Assembly: GCA_030684835.1 (NCBI GenBank)
Contig: JAUXWZ010000022.1
Span: forward strand, 1 to 43,502
Direction of reading: 5' to 3'
Length of the DNA stretch: 43,502 bases
From: Beijerinckiaceae bacterium
GTDB lineage: Bacteria; Pseudomonadota; Alphaproteobacteria; Rhizobiales; Beijerinckiaceae
The notes beneath the pieces were generated by a model, which was given only the letters and a program-made list of their open reading frames with translations, was not told the origin of the DNA and did not search any database. This document shows positions 23,534 to 33,936 of the stretch, one piece after another (position 1 is the first letter of the stretch; each line of letters starts with the position of its first letter). Both the position numbers and the translations under genes were made by a program.

Positions 23534-24430
23534 ATGTCCATCCCGGGAAACACGAGCAATGGGCGTTTTGCGGCCGTTCGTAGGCTGCGCAGCTTGTTCG
23601 GGCGTGGCGAAGACGCCACGACGCAAACGCCGAAGCCGCAGCAGCGTCTGGAATATGCCCATGCGGATGAGAGCGTGCAGGCGCCTCATTACGTCGACCA
23701 TTACGGCGAGGGCTCGCTGGGCGCTTACAATCTCGGCAAGAGCTATCGGGGACGACAGGTGGTGCAGAACGTCAGTCTGGCGGTGCGCCGGGGCGAGGCC
23801 GTGGGCCTTCTTGGTCCCAACGGCGCCGGCAAGACGACGGTCTTTTACATGATCACCGGCCTGGTGAAGCCAGACAAGGGCGAGATCGAACTCGACGGGC
23901 ACGATGTCACACCCTTGCCCATGTATCGCCGCGCGCGGCTGGGCATCGGCTACCTGCCCCAGGAGGCCTCGATTTTTCGAGGCTTGAATGTCGAGGACAA
24001 CATCCGCGCCGTGCTGGAAGTGGCGATCGGTGACAAGGACGCTCGCGAAGCGGAGCTCGAAGCCCTTCTCGATGAATTTGACATCAAACGCCTGCGAAAG
24101 TCGCCCTCGATTGCCCTATCGGGCGGCGAACGTCGACGCTGCGAAATTGCCCGCGCGCTGGCCAGCCAGCCCTCGTTCATGCTGCTCGATGAGCCGTTCG
24201 CCGGAATCGATCCGATCGCCGTTGGGGATATCCAGCAACTTGTTCGTCACCTGACGCAGCGCGGCATCGGCGTGCTGATCACCGACCATAACGTGCGTGA
24301 AACGCTGGGATTGATCGACCGCGCGTACATCATCCATTCGGGCCAGGTGCTGACGGAAGGATCGCCCGAGGCGATCGTCGCCGACCCGGACGTGCGCCGC
24401 TATTATCTTGGCGAAGACTTCCGTATGTAA
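23534..24430 (+). CDS. lptB: LPS export ABC transporter ATPase LptB, N-terminally extended
   Basis: This 298-residue cytoplasmic ATPase powers LPS extraction by LptFG. Motifs are Walker [11 protein letters not shown] (93-102), signature [15 protein letters not shown], Walker [14 protein letters not shown] and the switch His in LITDHN. Typical LptB is about 240 residues; here some 60 extra residues ([20 protein letters not shown]... to about 60) precede the ATPase core. The extension is polar and probably disordered. Such extensions are seen in other Hyphomicrobiales. A hairpin (TAACGGCG 24428-24435 with CGCCG-C-GTTA 24440-24449) overlaps the stop codon and may limit read-through into rpoN, although no T-run follows. 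Confidence 0.95.
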   Translation: MSIPGNTSNGRFAAVRRLRSLFGRGEDATTQTPKPQQRLEYAHADESVQAPHYVDHYGEGSLGAYNLGKSYRGRQVVQNVSLAVRRGEAVGLLGPNGAGKTTVFYMITGLVKPDKGEIELDGHDVTPLPMYRRARLGIGYLPQEASIFRGLNVEDNIRAVLEVAIGDKDAREAELEALLDEFDIKRLRKSPSIALSGGERRRCEIARALASQPSFMLLDEPFAGIDPIAVGDIQQLVRHLTQRGIGVLITDHNVRETLGLIDRAYIIHSGQVLTEGSPEAIVADPDVRRYYLGEDFRM

Positions 24431-24563
24431 CGGCGTAAGCGCCGCGTTAAGCAAGTGTGCGCTGGGCGCTGACTGTCGCAACGCGCGCCTTGCCCTAGCC
24501 CTGCAGTTCGGGGTAAGCAAGAAACGGGCCGAACGTAGTCGGCGCGTGGAGTAGGTCGTATAG

Positions 24564-26156
24564 ATGGCGCTTTCGACGCGGTTGATGCTGCGACAGGGTC
24601 AATCCCTGGTCATGACGCCGCAGTTGTTGCAGGCCATCAAGCTCCTGCAGTTTTCCAGTCTCGAATTGTCCGCATACGTCGAGCAGGAGCTTGAACGTAA
24701 CCCGCTTCTCGAGCGCGTTGAGGAGATCGGTGACCGCGAGAGCGCGCCCGAAACCGCAGCGGCCGAGTCTGACTGGGACCGGGAGGCGGCAGGCGCCAGC
24801 GAAGGCGACGCCTTTGACAGCCGGGAGTGGGAGGCCGACACCCGGGAAGGCGACTGGGCGCAGGAAGGCCTTCAGACAGACGCCGCCGCCTTGTCCGCCG
24901 ACCTTGGCACCGAAATCGGCAATACGTTTGACTCCGACCGCCCCGCGACCGCTGCAGAAGTGCGGCACGATGATCCGGGCTTGTCGGCGACCTCATGGAG
25001 CGGCGCACCGGGCGGCGGCGACGAAGAAGCGCCCAATCTGGAAGCCTATGTCGCCGCGCAGGTCAGTCTGTCCGGCCACCTGGAGCAGCAGCTTGCGGTG
25101 GCGGTCACCAATCCTACCGACCGGCTGATTGGCCACGCGCTGATCGATGGCGTGGACGAGGCGGGCTATCTGCGCGAACCGCTCGGCGAGGTCGCCGAAC
25201 GTCTCGGCGCCCCGCTTGAGCGCGTCGAGCGCATTCTCGCCATCATTCATACATTCGAGCCAACCGGAGTTGGCGCGCGCGACCTCGCCGAATGTCTCGC
25301 CATCCAGTTGCGCGAACGCGACCGGTTCGATCCCGCAATGCAGGCATTGATCGCAAATCTTCCGCTTCTGGCGCGACGCGATTTCGTGCAATTGCGCAAG
25401 CTTTGCGGCGTGGACGAAGAAGACCTCACCGACATGCTGAAAGAGATTCGCGCGCTCGACCCCAAGCCGGGTCGCGCGTTCGGCGGCACGCCTGTGCAAC
25501 CGGTCGCGCCAGATGTGACCGTGCGCGCCAATACGGACGGATCATGGCACGTTGAACTCAATCCCGAAGGCTTGCCGCGCGTCCTCGTCAACCAGACATA
25601 CGCAGCGAAGGTGACGCGTGCGGGGCTAACGCCGGGCGAGAAGACATACATCGCCGAATGTCTGCAAAATGCGAACTGGCTGACACGAAGTCTGGAACAA
25701 CGCGCGCGAACAATTCTCAAAGTTGCAACGGAAATCGTGCGCCAGCAGGATGCGTTCTTCTCGCACGGAGTTGAGCATCTGCGTCCGTTGAATCTCAAGG
25801 TTGTCGCAGATGCTATCGGCATGCATGAGTCGACTGTTTCGCGCGTGACATCCAACAAACATATCTCCTGCCCGCGCGGACTTTTTGAATTCAAATATTT
25901 CTTCACAGCCTCCATCCCCGCGCAAGCGGGCGGCGACGCGCACTCGGCGGAAGCGGTGCGATTCAAGATCAAGCAAATGATCGATCACGAAGCGCCTGAC
26001 AACGTGCTTTCAGACGACGCGATTGTCCTTAAACTGAAACAGGCGAACGTGAATATTGCGCGGCGCACGGTTGCAAAATATCGCGAGAGCCTGCGGATAC
26101 CCTCGTCCGTAGAGCGCCGTCGCGAAAAATCCGCGGCCATGCGTAGCCAAGGTTGA
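24564..26156 (+). CDS. rpoN: RNA polymerase sigma-54 factor RpoN
   Basis: This 530-residue sigma factor directs RNA polymerase to -24/-12 promoters with the help of AAA+ activators. The glutamine- and leucine-rich region I is visible at the start (LRQGQSLVMTPQLLQAIKLL), followed by an acidic region II (about 50-170) that is long and variable. The core-binding domain follows (about 185-370), then the DNA-binding part with a helix-turn-helix (IGMHESTVSRVTSNKHI) and the RpoN box ARRTVAKYRE near the C-terminus. The start ATG follows GGAGTAGG. The location after lptB and before hpf and ptsN is the standard proteobacterial rpoN locus, linking sigma-54 with the nitrogen PTS. Confidence 0.97.
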   Translation: MALSTRLMLRQGQSLVMTPQLLQAIKLLQFSSLELSAYVEQELERNPLLERVEEIGDRESAPETAAAESDWDREAAGASEGDAFDSREWEADTREGDWAQEGLQTDAAALSADLGTEIGNTFDSDRPATAAEVRHDDPGLSATSWSGAPGGGDEEAPNLEAYVAAQVSLSGHLEQQLAVAVTNPTDRLIGHALIDGVDEAGYLREPLGEVAERLGAPLERVERILAIIHTFEPTGVGARDLAECLAIQLRERDRFDPAMQALIANLPLLARRDFVQLRKLCGVDEEDLTDMLKEIRALDPKPGRAFGGTPVQPVAPDVTVRANTDGSWHVELNPEGLPRVLVNQTYAAKVTRAGLTPGEKTYIAECLQNANWLTRSLEQRARTILKVATEIVRQQDAFFSHGVEHLRPLNLKVVADAIGMHESTVSRVTSNKHISCPRGLFEFKYFFTASIPAQAGGDAHSAEAVRFKIKQMIDHEAPDNVLSDDAIVLKLKQANVNIARRTVAKYRESLRIPSSVERRREKSAAMRSQG

Positions 26157-26309
26157 TTCGGCGCCTTGCGAGTCGGGACCGCACCCCGCACCATACGATC
26201 CGTCGCATGACGCACCGACGCTGGTTGACACCGGAGCGCGCGCCTTCTAACCCTTAATCATCTTCGGGTTGTGCGTTCCTCAACAACGCTCTTCGGAGAG
26301 GGAAAAAAA

Positions 26310-26909
26310 ATGGATCTGCGAGTCTCGGGCAAGAACTTCAGCATCGGCGACGCCATGCGAGGACATGTAACCGACAGGATCCAGGCCGCCGTTCAAAAAT
26401 ACTTTGACGGAAGCGTATCGGGTCATGTGATTGTCGATCACGAAGGCTCTGGATATCGCTCAGACTGCACGCTTCACCTTGCATCGGGAATTACGTTGCA
26501 CGCTGAAGGTCGCGCCATCGAGCCATACGCAAGCTTCGATCAGGCTGCGGAACGACTTGAAAAGCGATTGCGTCGTTACAAGCGCCGACTCAAGGACCAT
26601 CACGCATCGGACGCAGCGCCAGCGCCTGCGCCTGCCGCACGCGATGTGTTCGCCAGCTATGTTCTTGAGGCGCCGGAAGACGAGCACGAAGAGGACGGCG
26701 CTTTCAACCCTGTTGTGGTCGCCGAGAAAACCTCATCGCTGCGTCAACTTTCGGTTTCCAATGCTGTGCTCGACCTTGATATGACGGGCGCGCCGGTTCT
26801 TATTTTTCGAAACGCCGCAAGCGATCGCGTGAACATCGTGTACCGCCGATCGGATGGGAACATCGGCTGGATTGATCCAGCGGGAACCAGCAACGCCAGT
26901 GCGAATTGA
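26310..26909 (+). CDS. hpf: Ribosome hibernation promoting factor, long form
   Basis: This 199-residue protein has an N-terminal S30AE/YfiA domain (about 1-105: LRVSGKNFSIGDAMRGHVTD, then FDQAAERLEKRLRRYKRRLK). A linker rich in Ala, Pro and Glu leads to a C-terminal domain (about 145-192: APVLIFRNAASDRVNIVYRR, GNIGWIDP). The long form causes dimerisation of 70S ribosomes into inactive 100S particles in stationary phase. The ATG is preceded by GGAGAGGG; an in-frame earlier start at 26271 would add 13 residues without support. ptsN starts 36 bases downstream. Confidence 0.95.
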   Translation: MDLRVSGKNFSIGDAMRGHVTDRIQAAVQKYFDGSVSGHVIVDHEGSGYRSDCTLHLASGITLHAEGRAIEPYASFDQAAERLEKRLRRYKRRLKDHHASDAAPAPAPAARDVFASYVLEAPEDEHEEDGAFNPVVVAEKTSSLRQLSVSNAVLDLDMTGAPVLIFRNAASDRVNIVYRRSDGNIGWIDPAGTSNASAN

Positions 26910-26945
26910 CGTTAGCGTCGCGTGTTTCATTCTACCCGGTGACTC

Positions 26946-27410
26946 ATGTCGCTTCATGATCTGATTGACAGTGACTCGATCATCGCTTCGTTGAAGGCGC
27001 CAACGAAGAAGCAGGCGTTGCAAGAACTCAGCGAACGCGCCAGCGCCGTCGCGGGTATTCCCGCTCGCGAAATCTTCGATGCATTGTTGCAGCGCGAACG
27101 ACTGGGTTCAACAGGCGTGGGCGGCGGCATCGCCATTCCGCATGGTAAGCTGCCGCGCGTTGAACGCATGCTCGGCGTGTTCGCGCGTCTCGAGCGACCC
27201 ATCGATTATGAAGCGCTCGATGGCGAGCCCGTCGATCTTATTTTTCTTTTACTGGCGCCCGAATCTGCGGGCGCGGATCATTTGAAGGCCTTGTCGCGCG
27301 TGGCCCGCTCGTTGCGAGATCCCTCGTTAACAGCGCGATTGCGTGCGACCAAGGATGCGTCTGGGCTGTTTCTTCTGTTGACGCAAAACCCCGCGCATCA
27401 CGCGGCTTAA
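26946..27410 (+). CDS. ptsN: Nitrogen PTS enzyme IIA, PtsN (EIIA-Ntr)
   Basis: This 154-residue cytoplasmic regulator is phosphorylated by NPr at H66, seen in GGGIAIPHGKL. The surrounding LLQRERLGSTGVG and ESAGADHLKALSRVARSLRD segments are typical of EIIA of the fructose/nitrogen type. EIIA-Ntr adjusts potassium transport, phosphate and nitrogen responses. Here it follows hpf by 36 bases and ends 2 bases before the stop of the convergent glucokinase gene. Confidence 0.95.
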   Translation: MSLHDLIDSDSIIASLKAPTKKQALQELSERASAVAGIPAREIFDALLQRERLGSTGVGGGIAIPHGKLPRVERMLGVFARLERPIDYEALDGEPVDLIFLLLAPESAGADHLKALSRVARSLRDPSLTARLRATKDASGLFLLLTQNPAHHAA

Positions 27411-27412
27411 AC

Positions 27413-28405
27413 TCAGACCCATAACCTGTTGGCGTAATCAATCGCGAAGCGCTCGGGCGCGGCGGCGATAGCCGCCATACCGGCCAAAACAGCAAAACCG
27501 GACGTCACGAGTCGGGTGGGAATAGTGCGCGCAAGCACGTCCATCGGCGCCTTGCTTTCAAACGCGGCGCGAAAATCCGCATCGTCGAGAAGCGGCTCAA
27601 GTCGCGGCAGCACGCCGCCAGCAAGCGTCACCCCGCCGCGCGCGAGAAAGGTGATCGCCATGTCGCCCGCGATGCGCGCTGCAATCCGCAAAAAGAGAAC
27701 CAGCGCGTCTCGCTCATCGCCGGGGGCGGCCAAGCCCGCCTGCGTGATTTGCGCCGGCGTCAGATCCTGAGCAGGAAGGCCTAGAATGGCGCGGCGCGCC
27801 GCATGAAGCCGCGCCAGTCCCGGCCCAGACAGAAGGCATTCAGCCGTGATGCGGCCATGGACGCGGGCGATATGCGGCCAGAGCGCTTCCTCTTCGGGCC
27901 CCACCGGCCCGGCGTCGATGTGTCCGGCTTCTGTGGGCAGGGCGGCGTAGCGGCCGTCAATCTGCGCCAGCGCCGCAACGCCAAGACCCGTGCCGGGGCC
28001 AAGCACCACCTGCAGTCCGTCGCGCGCCCACGGGAGAGGGCCGATGTAACGCACGTCTTCCGAAGTGAGGGCGGGGAGCGCGTACGCCATCGCCTCGAAA
28101 TCGTTGAAGAGAAGGCCCTGCGTCAGGCCGAGTTCGCGCGCCGTCTCCGGGCCATCGATCAGCCAGTCGGCGTTCGTCAGCTTGATCGTGCGGCCAGCCA
28201 TTGGCCCCGCCGCGCAGACCAGCATGCAGCGAGGCGCCTCTGGCGCAGAGCGGATCACGGCGCGCGCGACATCTAAAAATTTATCATTTGCAGCCGTCTT
28301 ACTGACCGATACGGGGACGGGCCGTTGGTCGGGCGCATGGGACATCGCGAAGCGCGCATTGGTGCCGCCGATGTCGCAAAAGAGCGCAGGATACTGGAAA
28401 ATCAA
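27413..28405 (-). CDS. glk: Glucokinase (Glk family)
   Basis: This 330-residue enzyme phosphorylates glucose with ATP. It shows the phosphate-binding CDIGGTNARFA segment at the N-terminus, the sugar-binding FNDFEAMAYALP, the LGPGTGLGVAAL motif and TEAGHIDAGP with the catalytic-region His/Asp. No ATG is available before the conserved N-terminus. The best start is TTG at 28405 (MLIFQYPALF), with AGAGG eight bases upstream; a second in-frame TTG at 28456 lacks a ribosome site. The gene is convergent with ptsN and divergent from fumarase. It belongs to the Glk (E. coli-type) family rather than ROK, since the Cys-rich zinc motif of ROK kinases is absent. Confidence 0.88.
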   Translation of the reverse strand: MIFQYPALFCDIGGTNARFAMSHAPDQRPVPVSVSKTAANDKFLDVARAVIRSAPEAPRCMLVCAAGPMAGRTIKLTNADWLIDGPETARELGLTQGLLFNDFEAMAYALPALTSEDVRYIGPLPWARDGLQVVLGPGTGLGVAALAQIDGRYAALPTEAGHIDAGPVGPEEEALWPHIARVHGRITAECLLSGPGLARLHAARRAILGLPAQDLTPAQITQAGLAAPGDERDALVLFLRIAARIAGDMAITFLARGGVTLAGGVLPRLEPLLDDADFRAAFESKAPMDVLARTIPTRLVTSGFAVLAGMAAIAAAPERFAIDYANRLWV

Positions 28406-28595
28406 CAGGTTGCCTCTTGCAAATGGCTCAGAAACGCCTCGGGAACAGATCGGCAAAGCTTGACGAAGAATCGTTGCGATATTGAGTGGCGCCGCCCGCG
28501 CAGGTCAATCGGGGCCATGATTTCCAAAGTTGTTCTTCTCAATTGCTGGCCGACGGCCTAGAACGCGGCGCGCACAGGACGAACAGGCTGACATC

Positions 28596-30212
<1,617 letters not shown>

Positions 30213-30236
30213 AGTGAGCGGTTGAGGAGATAAGCG

Positions 30237-30262
30237 GGCGCGTCTAATGGGCGCGCCTTTTT
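30237..30262 (+). terminator. Rho-independent terminator after fumarase
   Basis: GGCGCG (30237-30242) pairs with CGCGCC (30252-30257) around a 9-base loop and is followed by TTTTT (30258-30262). It separates the fumarase unit from the oxygenase cluster. An ATG at 30247 lies inside the loop, which argues against that ATG as the oxygenase start. Confidence 0.75.
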
Positions 30263-30351
30263 CGTTTGCGCCCCCGAGCCGCGCCGTTCAGGTTGACGCC
30301 CGCGACCAAGGGCCTAAAAGCAAACCAAATGCACACCCAATGAGGCTAGTC

Positions 30352-31650
30352 ATGACGGGAGCGAGATCCTTTGTGGTCGACGATCGCGAAAAGGGCATTT
30401 TCCTGCTCGATCGCGAGGCGCTGGTGTCCGAGGACGTTCTGCGCGGCGAGATGAAGAACATTTTCGCCAAGTGCTGGATTTATGTCGGCCACGGCTCGGA
30501 GCTGAAGCGCAACGGCGACTTCCACACCCGCAAGGTGGCGGGCCGTCCCGTCATTTTCGCGCGCGACGGCAAGGGGCAGGTGCGCTGCCACTTCAACACC
30601 TGCCGCCATCGCGGCGCGCTGGTGTGCACCGAGCGCAAGGGCAACACGCGCCGCTTCAACTGCGTCTATCACGGCTGGATCTACAACAACGACGGCTCGA
30701 TGGCCCGCGTGCCGGGCGACGAGGCCTACACCGCCGCGTTCGACCAGAGCACGTTCGGCCTGAAGGCGCCTGCGCGCTTTGAGCAGTATCGCGACTTCTG
30801 GTTTATGAACCTCGATGCTGATGCGCAGCCGCTCGTCGAATATCTGGGCGAGGCGACCGATTATATCGACCTCGTGGTCGATCAGTCGCCGTCCAACACG
30901 ATGGAAGTGATCGCTGGCACGCAGGAATACGACGTCAACGCCAACTGGAAGCTGATGGTCGAGAACAGCGTGGACGATTACCACCTGCCCTCGACGCATT
31001 CGACGTGGCTGAACTTCATGGCAAATTCCGGCGTGAAGGTTGAGGCGCCGAAAGACCCCTCGCTTGTGCTGCCAACCCATGGTCTGGCGATTGACCTTGG
31101 CAACGGCCATTTCACCACCGACAACATCAATTTCCGCGGTCGCCCCGTCGCGGCTTGGATTCCAATCTACGGCGAAGACGCCAAGCCTGAAATGGACGCC
31201 ATCCGTCAGGAACTAGTGGAGCGCGTCGGCGCAGATCGCGCCAAGCGCATCTGCGACACCAACCGCAATCTCGTGATCTTCCCGAACCTCGTCATCAACG
31301 ACGGCTCGTCCGTGACGATCCGCACCTTCTTCCCCGATGGCGCGAACAAGATGCATGTCACGGCATGGGCGCTGGGACCGGTGGAAGAATCCGAAAGCAT
31401 GCGGGCGCGGCGTCTTGACGCCTTTCTCACGTTCTACGGCCCCGGCGGTTTCGCCACGCCTGACGATGTGGAGGCGCTTGAACTCGTGCAGCAGGGTCTG
31501 GCGAACTACACCGATGATCGCTGGTCCGAAATGTCGCGCGGCATGGGCCGCGAAGCCGCGCAGCTCAACAGCGACGAACATCACCTGCGCACCTTCTGGC
31601 GGCACTGGGACAAGATGATGGCCGGCGGGTCATCCGGAGAGCAAGCATGA
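30352..31650 (+). CDS. Aromatic ring-hydroxylating oxygenase, alpha subunit
   Basis: This 432-residue catalytic subunit has a Rieske [2Fe-2S] site, C84-R-H86 and C104-V-Y-H107 (TCRHRGAL and CVYHGW), and the non-heme iron site in NSVDDYHLPSTH with H211 and H216 plus a later Asp. D208 in the same motif is the usual electron-bridge position. Such enzymes add molecular oxygen to an aromatic or heteroaromatic ring using NAD(P)H-derived electrons delivered by a ferredoxin. The start at ATG 30352 follows TGAGG; ATGs at 30247 and 30340 are less likely. The stop overlaps the beta-subunit start (ATGA). Several related oxygenases act on benzoate-, salicylate- or phthalate-like acids, but the substrate of this one is not evident. 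Confidence 0.92.
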   Translation: MTGARSFVVDDREKGIFLLDREALVSEDVLRGEMKNIFAKCWIYVGHGSELKRNGDFHTRKVAGRPVIFARDGKGQVRCHFNTCRHRGALVCTERKGNTRRFNCVYHGWIYNNDGSMARVPGDEAYTAAFDQSTFGLKAPARFEQYRDFWFMNLDADAQPLVEYLGEATDYIDLVVDQSPSNTMEVIAGTQEYDVNANWKLMVENSVDDYHLPSTHSTWLNFMANSGVKVEAPKDPSLVLPTHGLAIDLGNGHFTTDNINFRGRPVAAWIPIYGEDAKPEMDAIRQELVERVGADRAKRICDTNRNLVIFPNLVINDGSSVTIRTFFPDGANKMHVTAWALGPVEESESMRARRLDAFLTFYGPGGFATPDDVEALELVQQGLANYTDDRWSEMSRGMGREAAQLNSDEHHLRTFWRHWDKMMAGGSSGEQA

Positions 31651-32153
31651 GCGCGGCGACCATGGCCAACGTGTCCGTAACCCGCGCCGAGGTGGAGGAC
31701 TTCCTCTATCACGAAGCGATGCTGCTCGATGACTGGCGCCTGAAGGAATGGGAAGAACTGCTCGCCGACGACGCGACGTATTACATTCCGGCGAACGACG
31801 ATCTGGACGGGGACTTCAAGAGCTCGCTCTACATCATCTCCGATGACCGCGAACGTATTCGCCAGCGCATCATTCGCGTGCTCGATCCCAATTGCCACGC
31901 GGAATTTCCGCGTTCGCGCCTGTGCCGCCTCATCACCAACGTGCGCATCACCGGCGTTGAGGGCGACATCGTAAAAGTTGCGGCGAATTTTTCCTGCTAT
32001 CGTTATCGCCGCTACCAACGCGAGTTCGTGTATGTTGGAAAGTATGAATACCAGCTGCGCAAGCGCGGCAATTCGTTCAAGATCAAGGAGCGCCGCGTCT
32101 TGCTCGCCGCTCACGAACTGGGCCAGCTTGGCTCGGTGAGTTTCGTTCTCTAA
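31647..32153 (+). CDS. Ring-hydroxylating oxygenase, beta subunit
   Basis: This 168-residue protein has the SnoaL/NTF2-like cone fold of oxygenase small subunits: EVEDFLYHEAMLLDDWRLKE at the N-terminus, then YYIPANDDLDGDF, RLCRLITNVRI and the C-terminal YVGKYEYQLRKRGNSFKIKE. It builds the alpha3beta3 structure and is not catalytic. Translation is coupled to the alpha subunit by an ATGA overlap. A strong hairpin follows its stop, before the ferredoxin gene. Confidence 0.92.
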   Translation: MSAATMANVSVTRAEVEDFLYHEAMLLDDWRLKEWEELLADDATYYIPANDDLDGDFKSSLYIISDDRERIRQRIIRVLDPNCHAEFPRSRLCRLITNVRITGVEGDIVKVAANFSCYRYRRYQREFVYVGKYEYQLRKRGNSFKIKERRVLLAAHELGQLGSVSFVL

Positions 32154-32160
32154 ACTATTC

Positions 32161-32192
32161 GAGCCCTGGAGCCGCGCTCCGGGGCTCTTTCT
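32161..32192 (+). terminator. Terminator-like hairpin between oxygenase beta and ferredoxin genes
   Basis: GAGCCCTGGAG (32161-32171) and CTCCGGGGCTC (32177-32187) form an 11-bp stem with one G-T pair and a 5-base CCGCG loop, followed by TTTCT. It lies between two genes of the same apparent operon and may therefore reduce downstream expression rather than end the transcript completely. Confidence 0.6.
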
Positions 32193-32244
32193 GAAAACTG
32201 CGCGATCCACAAGCGGCCAAAAGAGCTGCACAGGGAGGACCCGA

Positions 32245-32607
32245 ATGACCGAAATCTTTGTTGCAAAAGCTGGCGACATCACCGACGGCGACCGCCGCAT
32301 CGTGCGCACGCCTAAAGGCGAAATCGGCGTCTTCAATCACAAGGGCGCGTTTCACGCCTACGCCAACAATTGCGTCCATTCCGGCGGGCCGGCGTGCGAG
32401 GGCATCCTCGTCAACAAGGTCGTAGACATTATCGCGGAAGACCGGACCTATCAGGGCCAGACTTTCTCGGACGTCATGCATTTTGTCTGCCCCTGGCACG
32501 GCTACGAGTTCGACATTGAAACCGGCGTGTGCGCGGGCAATCCAAAGCTGAAGATCAAGAAGTTTGAAACCGTCGTGCGCGGCGGCGATCTTTATCTCGT
32601 AGCGTAA
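32245..32607 (+). CDS. Rieske-type [2Fe-2S] ferredoxin
   Basis: This 120-residue electron carrier has the Rieske pairs C43-V-H45 and C82-P-W-H85. The spacing between H45 and C82 (36 residues) is much longer than the ~16 of standard oxygenase ferredoxins; the insertion (PACEGILVNKVVDIIAEDRT to about 78) carries an extra Cys at position 51. The family is otherwise clear, and it should pass electrons from a reductase to the oxygenase encoded upstream. The ATG is preceded by GGGAGGA. The gene is followed after 10 bases by the amidohydrolase gene. No ferredoxin reductase gene is seen in the cluster. Confidence 0.85.
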   Translation: MTEIFVAKAGDITDGDRRIVRTPKGEIGVFNHKGAFHAYANNCVHSGGPACEGILVNKVVDIIAEDRTYQGQTFSDVMHFVCPWHGYEFDIETGVCAGNPKLKIKKFETVVRGGDLYLVA

Positions 32608-32617
32608 GGGGCGGAGC

Positions 32618-33835
32618 ATGGACGCGACCAACAACGAAGTCCGCAGCCTGCGGTTCGACTCCTACGATTCAGGCGAGCATCTGAAGAACGCGGCTAAACA
32701 GGCGCGCGCACGCAATTATCAGGATTTCCTCATCGTCGACGTCGACGCTCACCATTATGAGAGCGAGCACTACCGCGACGTGTTTGGTTATATTGACAGC
32801 CCAGTGCTGCGCCGCAACGCGCTCGAGTCTTTCAGCCGCGGCGGACGCGCGAACTTTCTGGGCGGGCAAGTGGGCTATCAGGACATCAGCGGACGCATCA
32901 CGCGCCACTGGCTGCGCAAGAATGAGAAGACGCCCGCCGACAAGCATCGCGACATCACGACAACGCTGCGCTGGATGGATGCGATGGGCGTCGATTACGC
33001 CTGCCTGTTTCCCACGCCCATGCTGTTCCTGGGCACGCATCCGCAGCCCGAAATAGAATCCGCGCTGGCGCAGGCCTATAATCGCTGGCTGTGCGAGCGC
33101 ATCCTGCAAGAAGAAAAACGCATCATTTCGATGCTCTATCTTCCGTTCAACGATCCGGAAGCCGCCTATCAGACCGTGAAGGAATTTGGCGGGCGCAAGG
33201 GCGTGGTCGGCTTCATGGTGACGGCGCCGCGGTACAAGCCGGTGCACGACAACGCCTACATGAAGACCTATCGGCTGATCGAGGAGATGGGCCTGCCGAT
33301 CTCGTTCCACGCCGCCTATTCGTGGGGCGATCAGGCGCTACAGCTGACCAACCGTTTCATCGGCGTGCATGCGCTGGGCTTCATGTGGTTCAACATGGTC
33401 CACATGACGAACTGGGTCGTGAATGGCCTGCCCGAACGCTTCCCGAAGCTGAAGGTGATGTGGATCGAAAGCGGGCTGACATGGGCCTACAGCCTCATGC
33501 AGCGGCTGGATCATTCCTACATGATGCGCACGTCAGACTGCCCCTCGCTGAAGCGCAAGCCGAGCGAATACATGCAGGAAATGTTCTACTCCTCGCAGCC
33601 GATGGAAGTGCCGGACGACCCGTCGATCCTTGAGGCCACCTTCAAGATGATCAAGGCTGAAACGCAGCTTGTTTGGTCGTCGGATTATCCCCATTGGGAC
33701 TTCGACCTGCCGGGCGTGATCTACGACCTGCCTTTCTTGAAGGAGCAATCGAAGCGCAACATCCTGGGCGGCAACGCGGCGCGGCTTTTCAACCTGCCGC
33801 CGCAGCCGGTGAAGACAATTCCCGACTTCGACTGA
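32618..33835 (+). CDS. Amidohydrolase-2 family TIM-barrel hydrolase or decarboxylase
   Basis: This 405-residue protein belongs to PF04909. Strand 1 carries IVDVDAHHYE, a DxDxHH form of the metal motif. Later probable ligands are the His in ISFHAAYSWG, the cluster WFNMVHMTNW, the Glu in WIESGLTWAY and the Asp in WSSDYPHWDFD. The group includes zinc-dependent decarboxylases of aromatic acids (ACMSD, gamma-resorcylate) and hydrolases, so it could act on the product of the oxygenase or hydrolyse its substrate. It differs in length and motifs from the amidohydrolase at 9263. It starts 10 bases after the ferredoxin gene, with GGGGCGGAG in front, so it is part of the operon. Confidence 0.85.
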   Translation: MDATNNEVRSLRFDSYDSGEHLKNAAKQARARNYQDFLIVDVDAHHYESEHYRDVFGYIDSPVLRRNALESFSRGGRANFLGGQVGYQDISGRITRHWLRKNEKTPADKHRDITTTLRWMDAMGVDYACLFPTPMLFLGTHPQPEIESALAQAYNRWLCERILQEEKRIISMLYLPFNDPEAAYQTVKEFGGRKGVVGFMVTAPRYKPVHDNAYMKTYRLIEEMGLPISFHAAYSWGDQALQLTNRFIGVHALGFMWFNMVHMTNWVVNGLPERFPKLKVMWIESGLTWAYSLMQRLDHSYMMRTSDCPSLKRKPSEYMQEMFYSSQPMEVPDDPSILEATFKMIKAETQLVWSSDYPHWDFDLPGVIYDLPFLKEQSKRNILGGNAARLFNLPPQPVKTIPDFD

Positions 33836-33936
33836 GCGCCGATGCGGGCAGCTGAAGGACATTAGCAAAACTTATTTTGTGCAAGCCGTTGGTCCGGCAC
33901 GAACATTGTATTGGCTCTCCCGAGGAGGAGAAGCTG

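Noticed and set aside
30247-30351. Earlier start of the oxygenase alpha subunit
   Set aside because: The ATG at 30247 lies in the loop of the fumarase terminator; the TGAGG site supports 30352.
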